Shown: positions 1 to 9,634 of the stretch, one piece after another
How the letters are laid out: each line of letters opens with the position of its first letter
How positions within the stretch are numbered: position 1 is the first letter of the stretch
Source of the DNA: Gordionus sp. m RMFG-2023
Lineage: Eukaryota; Nematomorpha; Gordioida; Chordodea; Parachordodidae
Assembly: GCF_954871325.1 (NCBI RefSeq)
Contig: NC_088775.1
Coordinates: 68,797,561-68,861,560, forward strand
DNA: 64,000 nucleotides
Direction: 5' to 3'
The notes under the pieces: model-generated
The model's database searches: none
Seen by the model: the letters and a program-made list of their open reading frames with translations, nothing else
What the model was told of the DNA's origin: nothing
Program-made: the position numbers and the translations under genes

Positions 1-366
1 TAATGATCAGTTATGTCTAAATTTGAGAGAAAAATTTACTGTAGGGGAGACCGGGGTAAAACGATAGGCATTTTGCATATTTACCATAAAAATTTTAAAC
101 AAGAGTCAAACACAACAAATTATAGATCAATGTGTAGCCCCATCTCTCTTCTACAAGATAAAAAAAAGTGTAGCCCTCTACCTATAATATTTTAGGAGCT
201 ATGATTAGTTATGTAAAACTACTCATTTTCGCCATTTTACCCTGGGTACAGGGTAAAATGGATAAGCACTAGGGTAAAGTGGTTAAAATAATATTTGACA
301 CATATTTATTGTTTTATTTAACAAATATTACAAATTTAAGATTTATTTATGATTTTTATTTAAAAA

Positions 367-990
367 CTAATCGATACAATAAGGACATGTAAAATAATTA
401 TCATAATTAGCACATTTAGAATGTGCCCATTCAAGGCACATTGTACATTTTAGCCATTCATCGCCCTCGCGACTATTTTTATAGTTTTTATTACAAATAA
501 CACATACACAATTATTTTTTGATATCTTTTTTTTTCTCTGAATTAATAATTTTTTTTTATAAGGTGTAGATGTTAATATTTCTGAATTCTTTTTTTTAGA
601 TATTTTATCCGATGAAATATTGAATAATTTTGGAATAGGTATTATAGATGAAGGATTGAATACTTTATTATAATTTTTTGAGCATGATGGTAACATATCA
701 TGATAAGGTTCATCAATATCATCTGGAACATTTTCGTTCAATAATATTGATAAATCACTATCATTATTTTGAGTCACTGTAATATTTTCATCATTATTTT
801 CAAATTCAATATTTGAGTTAGCATTTGAATTATTACAGCAGATGTAATCTTGTTCTGTAAATATATTTGGGTTTAAAGGAAATATGCCACATGCTAAGAA
901 TCCATTTAATATATTATTTGATGTCACTGCCCTTGGTATTTCATTTTTTAACACTCCTGGAATATCATAAATCTGAAATTGTTGCCCCAC
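367..990 (-). pseudogene. C-terminal part of pogo-like transposase with PHD-type zinc finger
   Basis: The first about 50 residues (IYDIPGVLKNEIPRAVT, then GFLACGIFPLNPNIFTEQD) match the region just after the DDE domain in Tigger/Jerky-like transposases, which usually read as GRAF-x-I-x-GF-x-x-GIFPFN. An acidic, Asn-rich linker of about 100 residues follows. The end carries C-x2-C-x(n)-W-x-C-x2-C-x4-H-x2-C-x(n)-C-x2-C, a PHD-like finger with the typical Trp before the second Cys pair. Some animal pogo-like transposases are known to end in such a finger. The catalytic DDE residues lie upstream in the family and are not present here. The reading frame itself is open to its stop at 367. Confidence 0.8.
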
Positions 991-1000
991 ATGATTTTTA

Positions 1001-1390
1001 GATTGAGCATTATTAAAATTATGAAATACAATATAATTTCAATTGAGCATTTTTATTAAAGTTACCAAATTAATAATATTTAGATTGAGCATTATTAAAA
1101 TTATGAAATACAATATAATTTCAATTGAGCATTTTTATTAAAGTTACCAAATTAATAATATTTAGATTGAGCATTATTAAAATTATGAAATACAATATAA
1201 TTTCAATTGAGCATTTTTATTAAAGTTACCAAATTAATATTGATATTTAGATTGAGCATTATTAAAATTATGAAATACAATATAATTTCAATTGAGCATT
1301 TTTATTAAAGTTACCAAATTAATATTGATATTTAAATTGAGTTATTAAAATTATGAAATACAATATAATACAAACAATATAATTTAATTA
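1001..1390. repeat. Tandem repeat, about 82-86 bp x 4-5, inside the pogo-like element
   Basis: Units start with GATTGAGCATTATTAAAATT at about 1001, 1083, 1164, 1250 and a decayed 1335. The array sits exactly where the catalytic core of the transposase should be, between the N-terminal and C-terminal coding pieces. Confidence 0.85.
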
Positions 1391-1562
1391 CTTGTTTAGG
1401 CGTTAATCCCATAAATGACCTACTTGCTTCTAATATGTAGTCACACAATCTAGATTCTTCTTCATTTGTAAATATTTGTTTATGATGATCTGAACTTTTA
1501 ATACCAATTTTACATCTCCTTCTCAACGTTGTATAAGGTATGTTAAATTTTTTAGCAGACAA
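1380..1562 (-). pseudogene. N-terminal helix-turn-helix fragment of pogo-like transposase
   Basis: The peptide SAKKFNIPYTTLRRR, then FTNEEESRLCDYILEASRSF and GLTPKQVIKL, matches the Psq-type/CENP-B N-terminal DNA-binding region (AAKxFxIPxTTLxRR, then FTxEEExxLxxxI, then GLTPxxV). The family uses it to bind the terminal repeats. Coding similarity stops where the internal tandem repeat begins. Confidence 0.75.
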
Positions 1563-2227
1563 ATTTAATGAAGTATTATTTGTTATTTTATTTTATGGCT
1601 TCATTTATTATATTTACATCTCTGTATATGGTTTTTCTTTTATAATTTCTCATTATTTGGTTGATACAATAAAAATTATAATAAATAAATTAATGAAAAA
1701 TTAATGTGCATAATTTTATATTTTAACCGTTTTACCCATAACAGCTTTACCCCTAGGTGACATATATTATAAATATCGTTATTGCGTGACTTCTAATATA
1801 GCTAAAGATGTCAGATAAATTTTATTTTATAGCTAATACATTAAGGAACATGTGTGCCAAATTTTGAATCCTGAGGATATGTAAATTTTACTAAAAGCAA
1901 AATATACGAGAATGATTTTTATATTTTTTGGGTAAAAAACAGTTTTTTGACAAAATATATAAAACCAGGTAAGTTTTTTAAAAGATGAACATAGGTAAGA
2001 AATTAGATATAAAAATACATCTTCACACCAAATTTAAGGTCTTTATACTCAATGGTTAAAAAGTTATTCGCGTTAACATTGTTACCCCGTCAATCGCTTT
2101 ACCCCGGTCTCCCCTACCTTCCTGGCTGCTAAAATTTAAAAATATAAGAATACCTATTTAATTGTTTGAATTTTAACTTATATACACTTAATATGTCTAT
2201 ATTTGAGACAATAATTTACTATTAAGG

Positions 2228-2713
2228 AAGTTCGTTTTTTTGAAAAAAATGATGAACGGCGTTCCTTTTATTTTTGACGAACTTTGAACGTGAACGCGTT
2301 CCTTTTTTATGACGAACGCGTTCGAATTTAACGTTCGTTCAATTTTAAAAATATTATTATTTATTTGAAAAATTTAATATTTCCGATTTTTTTTAAAAAA
2401 TGTATTATTTATATTTTTTAATCGGTTGTGTATTTCCTTTTCACATTTCAATTTTTTTAACACATAGTTTATTAATTTGAATATTATTGTTTATATTATT
2501 TTTTAACATGGCTAAAATATATTATATTAAAAAATATAAGTTTATTTATATTAAATTAAATTTTAAAAAAATTTATAAAATTTTGAACGGTTTTATGAAC
2601 GTGAACGCGTTCCTTTTTTTGAACATGAACTTGAACGTGAACGCGTTCGATTTTTCTCAATGAACGTTGAACGCGAACGCGTTCGATTTTTTTAGAAATG
2701 TTTACAGCACTAC
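2228..2713. mobile_element. Foldback-like non-autonomous element rich in GAACGCGTTC
   Basis: Both ends carry clusters of the palindromic motif GAACGCGTTC and its arms (GAACGTGAACGCGTTCC and similar), in opposite orientation on the two sides of an AT-rich centre. The flanks share TATTAAGG (2220-2227 and 2714-2721), consistent with an 8 bp target duplication. The host repeat is uninterrupted at 2865-2875. No coding sequence is seen. The 8 bp duplication suggests the hAT superfamily, but the termini themselves are not diagnostic. Confidence 0.6.
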
Positions 2714-3054
2714 TATTAAGGATCTAACAATAATACATTGCTCTTGATTTTCAGTATTACAATTCGATTGTTGATTTTCAGTATATTTTTGTTGAATGGC
2801 AGGAATCTACAAATATAATATAATGTATCAGTTATGTCTAAATTTAAAACAAAAATTTACTTTTAAGGATCTTGAAACAATAATACATTGCTCTTGATTT
2901 TCAGTAATACAATTTGATTGTTGATTTTCAGTATATTTTTGTTGAATGGTATCTGTGCAGGAATCTAAAAATATAATAAAATAGTAATTAAATCAAAAAA
3001 TTTACCAAGAACTGCAAACTTTGAATCGTATCTTTTATTTGATTAATTTTGCTA

Positions 3055-3190
3055 GATTAAGAAAAAAAAAATCATTTTGCCAGATTAAGAAAAAAAAACC
3101 TTTCCCGGGATTCGAACCTAAGTCCAATAGTCCAATAAATTTGTAAGCGACGTTCTTGCCGATTGGGCCATAGGCTCTCCTTATAATTAA
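3055..3190 (-). repeat. tRNA-derived SINE-like element
   Basis: On the minus strand, the stretch from about 3188 down to 3095 starts GGAGAGCCTATGGCCCAATCGG, an A-box-like D arm, and about 50 bases later contains GGTTCGAATCCCGGG, a perfect RNA polymerase III B box. The 3' part does not pair with the 5' GGAGAGC as an acceptor stem would, and an A/T-rich tail with runs of T on this strand follows. This fits a tRNA-derived SINE head or a decayed tRNA rather than a working tRNA gene. Confidence 0.5.
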
Positions 3191-3269
3191 CGATTTTTTA
3201 AATATATTATAGATTGAAAGTGTGACAGTGTCAGCGTAACGGTATTTTTGTGACAAGGCTTTTATATAT

Positions 3270-4300
3270 ACTATAGATTCCTAAGTGAAGAATATTTCAT
3301 AACAAGATTATGTAATAAACACAACAAAAATAATCTTGCGTCATTTTATATATTTCCTTATCCTTTAATTTGCATTCATTTTTGAAAAAATATCTATATA
3401 AAAATTTGCATCCCTTTCCTCTTCATAAATATCATTCTTTAAATTATTTCTTTTAATATTGATATAAATTATATTCTTTCCACCACCTCAATGCGCATAA
3501 GGAATCATAATATAGGCAGATATTGTTGTCTTCCCTATATCTGAAAATATGTTTACAAGGTAAAAGATACCTTTGCTGGAAACCACAATTACATAAATAA
3601 TTTTCACTAACATTGAAATCTTCATAATATTAAAATATTATTTTATTTATAGGTTTTAATAATTTAAAAAATAAAGATTATGGAGATACTGGTGGCAGAT
3701 AGTGTTGCGTAATCGGCTAAAAACTACGCCTAGCCTAATTAGGATTAGCCTAGAAATCGGCTAAAACTAAATTAGTCGAAAATTCTGCATCGGCTAATCG
3801 TCCGTCAGCGTTCAATATATTATTTATTTATTTTTAGTAAAATAATTTATTTTATTTATATTTAATGTTAAATTTTATTATTATCAAATAAACATATTTA
3901 TATGATTTAATATTTTTTATTTTAATTATTATATTATGAAATGAAAGTATTATGAAAATAGATTTATTTATTTGATGTTTTCTTAGTAAAAAAAATGATA
4001 TGCTGCTAGTAATATTATTTTTGTTACAATTTATTAGTGATTTTCACGCCCAAAATTTTTAGCAAAAAGTATATTTTGAAGTTCAAAAAGATTTTTGAAC
4101 ATATTTTGATTTGATAAGAATTTTAAATCTTTGTAAATAAATCTTTTTTGAGGATTTATTTTGTGAATTTTATTATAAATAAACAATCTTTTATAATTTT
4201 TTTTATCATTTTTGTAAAATTATCTATTTTTTAAGTATATAAGGAGGTGGTTTTTTCTAAATAATTTTTATTAAATATTTATATTAAACTCTTTTGTTAT
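3270..4300. other. AT-rich intergenic stretch with a repeat end near 3700-3810
   Basis: No gene is visible. At 3703-3810 several copies of ATCGGCTAAAA and GCCTAG occur, starting GTGTTGCGTAATCGGCT. This resembles the end of a hAT-type repeat related in style to the TAGTGTTGTTAAACGGCTC MITEs, but a partner end was not found. The remainder is low-complexity AT-rich DNA. Confidence 0.4.
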
Positions 4301-4570
4301 TTTATATGATCTTTTTTATGATAAAATTTAATGTGACAATTGTCATATTCTTAATTTTTTAAGATTTTTGAAATTTTCTGACATAAAAGGGTAAAAATAT
4401 AATTTATATTGTTAAATTATAAATTTCAATTAAGATGTACCTTATAAAAAAAGGACAATTGTCATAATCGTTATTTTTAAAGTTTTTTAATTTTTTTTGC
4501 CGTAAATGGGCTAAAATAAATATCGCTAACTGTCATTGCTTCGCTTATTTTAGAAACATTTGTACATATA

Positions 4571-7324
4571 TATGTTGTATTCCATATCAAATCAACTGAA
4601 GATTCAACCGACCCCCCTTGATTTTTTTTTAAAATTTGTATGATGGTAGTATATACACTAACTAGTAAAAATATAAAATTCTCAACTCAGCTTACTTCAT
4701 GAGATATGGTCATTTTTAGAAACGCGGAAATTCCAAAATACACTATATTTAATTTTAAATATCTCAAAAAGTAATTAAGCTAAAGACATGATTTAAATCT
4801 TATTAAATAGCACTAGAATAGCTCTTTAATATGACATATTACCAAAAACCAGAAATAGAAAACCGGAAATGGCTAAAAAATAAAAATTGCTCTTTTTTTT
4901 CTTTTAAATTTTTTTTACAGATAGACATTATACTTTTTAATATTTGTACAAAATCCTAGATTGGCACTAGTACTGGGCCAAAAGTTATTACACTTTAAAT
5001 ATAAGTAGTATGGCTTAAATCCTATATTATACCAAATATAGAGTAATTATTTTTTTAAAAAAGTGGACAATATATGTGAATAATAGCATTAAAACTAAAA
5101 TCCTAAAAAATCTGATTATTTTGCATTTATTAAATGTTAAAAAACTCAAAACAACATTTACCAAATTGTATTGTATTATTTTAAATATAACGCATAAAAC
5201 CAAGTAGAATAATTCCGAATGACGTTGCAAATAAAGTAATAGAATTTTATAATTCTGATGAAAACAGCAGATTTATGCGTGGTATGAATAATTTTATATC
5301 AATGAAAGTTAATGGAAAAAAGAACCAAGTACAAAAGAGATTAGTTTTATGTAATATAAACGAATTATTTACCAATTTTAAAGAAATAAACAGTAATATA
5401 AAGATAGGTTTTAGCAAGTTTGCTATCATGAGACCAAAAAACTGTATTTTAGCAGGCGGGTCTGGAACGCATACAATGTGCATCTACACATTTCATCAAA
5501 ATTTTAAGTTAATTATAATTGGTGGTAAATTAGATAAGTTAACTGCAAACCAGCATAACTTTCCATTTCCTCCCTTAAAAGTTTATAAACACTACACTGC
5601 ACAAAGTCTATGAAATCCAGCCCAGCCTTGCTGTTACTTAAGGAAATGCCAAATGTGTCCCGGCACTTTGAAACTTAAAGAAAGACTACACTTATTGTTT
5701 GATAATAATGTCATAGATTATATAACATTTAAACAATGGTTGGTAGCTGACCGTACTACACTCGAAACTTTTACAAAGTCTGCCAAGGAATTTGTGGAGT
5801 ATTTGATTTAAAAATTAAATATTTTAATTCCTCATGCATTTATTTATTCGGAACAATCTTCATTTTTAAGTCATTAAAATCGAATTTGAAGGATGGGGAA
5901 TATCTTACAATATCCGATTTTGCAGAGAACTACGCTTTTGTAGTTCAAGATCACGCTCAAGGTTTCCATTGGACTAATAATCAAGCAAAATTTTATCCAT
6001 TTATGATTTATTACCGCGAAGGCGATATCATCAAACATTTAAGTTACGTGATTATATCAGATTGTCTCAAACACAATACTTGTTCCTTTCATTTGTTTTA
6101 AATAAAATTAATTCTATTCTTGAAAGAAAGATTTGATAAGATTTCAATAATATTTCATATTTCTGATGGAGCTGTTACCCAGTATAAAAACAAAAAAACT
6201 TTGTAAACCTCTACAACCATTATAATGATTTTGGGATCAAGGCAGAATGGCATTTTTTTGCAACTGCACATGGCAAAACTCCTTGCTTGCGATAGTGTAG
6301 GGGGAATTACTAAGAGGTTGGCGGCTTGAGCAAGCCTGCAACGTCCTCATGAAAATCATATAATAACTCCTATTGACTTATATAATTATGCGAGAATCAA
6401 TATCCCGGGAATTAATTATATATTTGTTAGCAACGTAGAATATTTAAGAATGGAAATCAATCTTGAAAATAGATTTTTAATGGCCAAACGAATTCCCGGG
6501 ACACAAAAATATCATTCATTTACTCCAATGGAAGGGAATATGAAAGTCAAATTTTATTCTAATTCGTTAGATTATTTAATGTATGATACTATTTAATTAA
6601 TATGTTTACTAGAATATTAATTTCCCATTAATTAGCTAAATAAAGTTTACAATTATTTTCCTTCTAAAATAAAATAGCTAAACTTATGTGCTAAATATGA
6701 CACAATGTCTACTTGTGATCTGCATAGGGCCTAATTTATCTAACAAGACCAGAAAGATTTATAAAAAAATATATCCGGCCCGATTCCAAACGATTTTTTT
6801 TTTTATTTATTTCGTAAATTACTATACATTATAATATAGGATTTAAGCCATACTACTTATATTTAAAGTGTAATAACTTTTGGCCCAGTACTCGTCCCAA
6901 TCTAGGATTTCGTACAAATATTAAGAAGTATAATGTCTATCTGTAAAAAAAATTTAAAAGAAAAAAAAAAGTGCAATTTTTATTTTATAGCCATTTCCGG
7001 TTTTCTATTTCTGGTTTTTGGTAATAGATCAATAAATTAAATTTATGTCATATAAAGAGCTATTCTAGTGCTATTTAATAAAATTTAAATCATGTCTTTA
7101 GCTTAATTACTTTTTGAGATATTTAAAATTAAATATAGTGTATTTTGGAATTTCCGCGTTTCTAAAAATGGCCATATCTCATGAAGTAAGCTGAGTTGAG
7201 AATTAAAATTTTATATTTTTACTAGTTAGTGTATATACTACCATCATACAAATTTTAAAAAAAATCGAAGGGGGTCGGGTTGAAAATCGACTTTTTTGGT
7301 TGATTTAATATGGAATACAACATA
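4571..7324 (+). mobile_element. DNA transposon with about 460-500 bp terminal inverted repeats, DFAENY-type transposase
   Basis: The sequence from TATGTTGTATTCCAT at 4571 to about 5032 reappears inverted at about 6829-7324, an unusually long terminal inverted repeat of roughly 0.46-0.5 kb with high identity. The outer flanks are TA-rich, so the target duplication cannot be fixed. The 1.8 kb between the repeats holds a decayed transposase on the plus strand (see 5220-6600). I recognise the protein as one found in many copies in animals such as Hydra and aphids, but I cannot assign the superfamily with confidence. Confidence 0.85.
5220..6600 (+). pseudogene. Decayed transposase with DFAENY and ISDGA motifs
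   Basis: Pieces in order are: MRPKNCILAGGSGTHTMC (about 5427-5480); a Cys-rich stretch containing CQMCPGTLKLKERL (about 5640-5690); FKQWLVADRTTLETFTKSA (about 5728-5785); then 5886-6101 with YLTISDFAENYAFVVQDHAQ and GFHWTNNQAKFYPFMIYY; then FHISDGAVTQYKNKK (about 6154-6200), a GVGGITKRLA-like segment (about 6300) and a C-terminal tail to about 6595. The Asp residues in SDFAEN and ISDGA are plausible catalytic acids, by inference. The pieces lie in different frames and several stop codons interrupt them, so the gene is dead. The order agrees with a single ancestral protein of about 450 residues or more. Confidence 0.7.
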
Positions 7325-7333
7325 TATATATAT

Positions 7334-7712
7334 ATCGTATATGAATTCGGAATCCGTGGTGATTCGGAATCTCTCAAATTTAAATTATTTACTAAGGGCG
7401 ATTTTTGGATTCTAAAATCTGATTTTACAGGAATTGTATTCTAGCAGGTGTAGAATAAATTTCAGGCAATTTCACCTATAGACATTTTAGTATTTTATAA
7501 TTTATAGATAAATCCATATAAAAATTAATATAAATTAGAAGTAGTTCTAAAGTTTTAGGCAAATTGTTTGAAATTTACAAGTTGGATACTCTATACATGC
7601 TGAAATACAATTCCTGTAAAATCAAATTTTTAATATCCAAAAATAGCCTTTTGTAAATGTTTTAAAATTGAGAGATTTCGAATTCCCATGGATTCCGAAT
7701 CCCCATTCGACA
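7334..7712. mobile_element. MITE with about 110 bp imperfect terminal inverted repeats
   Basis: GAATTCGGAATCC near 7345, followed by GGAATCTCTCAAAT and GGCGATTTTTGGAT, recurs inverted near 7600-7700 (GAGAGATTTCGAATTC, GGATTCCGAATCC). The repeats face each other across about 150 bp. The element sits in a TATATA tract, so the target duplication is ambiguous. No coding sequence is seen. Confidence 0.7.
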
Positions 7713-7844
7713 TATATATATATAAGATTTGAATCAACAATTTAGATATTGTTGATTGGTAAAAAAAGGAAAAATTGTTATTAAAACAAATTAACAATCA
7801 TTATTTTTTTGTATAATTTTCATCGTTGAAAATTCTTGATATTC

Positions 7845-8000
7845 TATTTTTTTGATGCAAAAAACCAATTCTTAATATTCTATTTTTTTGATGCAAAAAA
7901 CCAATTCTTAATATTCTGATGCAAAAAACCAATTCTTAATATTCTGATGCAAAAAACCAATTCTTAATATTCTATTTTTTTGATGCAAATAAATCAATTT
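7845..8000. repeat. Minirepeat of GATGCAAAAAACCAATTCTT, 5 copies
   Basis: Direct repeats of GATGCAAAAAACCAATTCTT, separated by AATATTCTATTTTTTT or its shortened form, lie at about 7852-8000. One to two copies occur in the equivalent place of copy B (13680-13725), so this array expanded locally. Confidence 0.8.
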
Positions 8001-8868
8001 TTAATATTCTACTTTTTTTATAAAAAAAAATTCTTAATATCAATGTATGAAGATTTCTTAATTTTTTTCGGTAGTGTAATACAAAATTAATAAAAATAAA
8101 CTTTCAAAAATATTCAAGTCTCATTATTGTAAGGAAGTTGTTTAAGTGCTAGAGTACTAAGCATAAATTAATTATATATCTGAGAGTAAGTTTGAGGTCT
8201 TAGAAAGTGATATCGTGGCCAGGATCCAAACCTGGGTTAATGAGGTTGTAAAAGGTAAAAAAAGAATTCATATAAATATTTTTATAAAAAAAATTTAACA
8301 ACCCAAATTTCTGAAGATAATTAATTTTTGAATTAATTAAAAATGTGGTAGATTTTTGTAATATGAATGGGCCTGTATTTAGTATAATGAGCCCCATCTT
8401 TTTTATAAAATGTACAAAACCTTAATGAATTGGATATAGGCAATTACTTAGTTACGATAGGATTATTGTTAATAATATATATACTATGTATTGCATTAAA
8501 AATTTTAATAAGGAAAATGTACCGATGTCGTGACAAAGGTATATAGTAATTTAGAGAAAACACTCTGGTGTCGAATAATTGTTTAAAAAAGATATTGGAC
8601 TTGGAAAGTGTTTAAAAATGGTTTTAAAATAATTGTAAAATTATAAGAAAATAGAAAAAGAATTGTCCGTGGTGGATGATTGTCTAATGCAAGAAAATAG
8701 AGCTGTAATTCCTTTTAAATTACATGGTAATTATTGATCTATTACATGCCGGACATCAGGGTCGGGATAAAATAAAATCTTGGGCTAGTGAATATGTATG
8801 GTGGCCTGGTATGGGTAGTGATATTGAAAAAAATACAAGAAAATGTGTGCCATGTAATACCTGTGTCT

Positions 8869-9092
8869 TAGTGTTGTTAAACGGCTCGATTTGAGCAGAT
8901 TTTTAAACACGGCTAACTTGATATTTTATTCAAAATAATATTACGCAAGCCATAAAAAGTTTGCTCATAGATGGGATAAAGGTCTAGACATCAATTAGCT
9001 GAATCTCGAGGCTTAGGCAATATTTTTCTAGCTAAAATATTGAGTAGACGTTTTTAAAAATCGGCTACAAAAGGAGGCGTTTAACAACACTA
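8869..9092. mobile_element. hAT-type MITE (TAGTGTTGTTAAACGGCTC family), nested in the Gypsy fossil
   Basis: It begins TAGTGTTGTTAAACGGCTC and ends in the inverse, GTTTAACAACACTA. The flanking CTGTGTCT and CTATGCCC are a decayed 8 bp duplication. It is the same family as 32223-32444 and about the same length (224 bp). It lies between the zinc-binding and core parts of the fossil integrase. Confidence 0.8.
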
Positions 9093-9634
9093 CTATGCCC
9101 CTATTCCCCGTAAAGAATTGGAGGTGTGTGACCAAGGTCTAGTCAGCCTTGGGAAATGGTCCACTTGGATTTCTTCGAATTGGATGAAAAAACGTGTTTT
9201 TTAATGGTGAATTCATATTCCAAGCGGATTGAATATGAGGAAGTATATTGATTAACGACTAAGGTTGTTATTAGGTTATTACAAAAATTGTGGGTCAGAT
9301 TTGGGATTCCAAAGACAATTGTAACTGATGGATATCCAGCGTTCGTAAGCGAGAATTATGAACATTTTTGTACTTCGTTACAAATAAAGCATATATTGGC
9401 TCCACCATATTATCCTAGCTCTAATGAACAAGCTGAGAGAATGGTAGTCATTATAAAAAATTGGATCAAAAAGGCCAATGGGGAAAATGAGATTTGGATG
9501 GCCCTATGTATTACAATAACTCCAAAAATCGGGAGGGAGTTACGCCGGCTGATTTTTTTGGGAGTAGATGAACCCGAGGGCCATTGGATTTTTTAAACCA
9601 AATTGCAGTACCATTGTATTACCGGATAAAAAAA

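Larger units (their letters stand above)
44..2114 (-). mobile_element. pogo/Tigger-like DNA transposon (Tc1/mariner superfamily), internally deleted
   Basis: Terminal inverted repeats beginning GGGGAGACCGGGGTAAA lie at 44-60 and, inverted, at 2098-2114. Each is flanked by TA (42-43 and 2115-2116), the target duplication of the pogo/Tc1-mariner superfamily. Two pieces of transposase read on the minus strand: an N-terminal helix-turn-helix part (about 1380-1562) and a C-terminal part ending in a zinc finger (367-990). The DDE catalytic core expected between them is absent and its place is taken by a tandem repeat (1001-1390), so this is a non-autonomous derivative. The same TIR family bounds the element at 17422-19184. 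Confidence 0.88.
1..2985. repeat. Interrupted host repeat unit R (pieces at 1-41, 2190-2227, 2714-2985)
   Basis: A moderately repeated unit contains ATGTCTAAATTTGAG, then AAATTTACT, TTAAGGATC, a stretch ending CATTGCTCTTGATTTTCAGT, and GGAATCT. Partial copies lie at 1-41, 2190-2227, 2714-2830 and 2830-2985. The pogo-like element (44-2114) and the GAACGCGTTC element (2228-2713) both sit inside copies of it. That is useful because the uninterrupted copy at 2830-2985 shows the pre-insertion sequence. Its origin is unknown and no coding content is seen. Confidence 0.6.
4320..8215. repeat. Copy A of a long repeat: palindromic satellite units plus linker, split by two insertions
   Basis: Two units bearing GTGACAATTGTCAT-like cores (about 4330 and 4455) lead into CGCTTATTTTAGAAACATTT. 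After two insertions the sequence continues from about 7715 as AAGATTTGAATCAACAATTTAGATATTG, through a GATGCAAAAAACCAATTC minirepeat, to ATATATCTGAGAG at about 8175. The same linker is found uninterrupted at 13150-13878, which shows that the DNA transposon (about 4571-7324) and the MITE (about 7334-7712) were inserted into this repeat. Confidence 0.65.

Noticed and set aside
5247-5483. Minus-strand 78-codon frame
   Set aside because: It is antisense to the transposase relic reading RPKNCILAGGSGTHT on the plus strand.
8200-8397. Minus-strand frame and possible tRNA B box (AACCCAGGTTTGGATCC) at 8218-8240
   Set aside because: No A box at a proper distance and no cloverleaf; the open frame is compositional.
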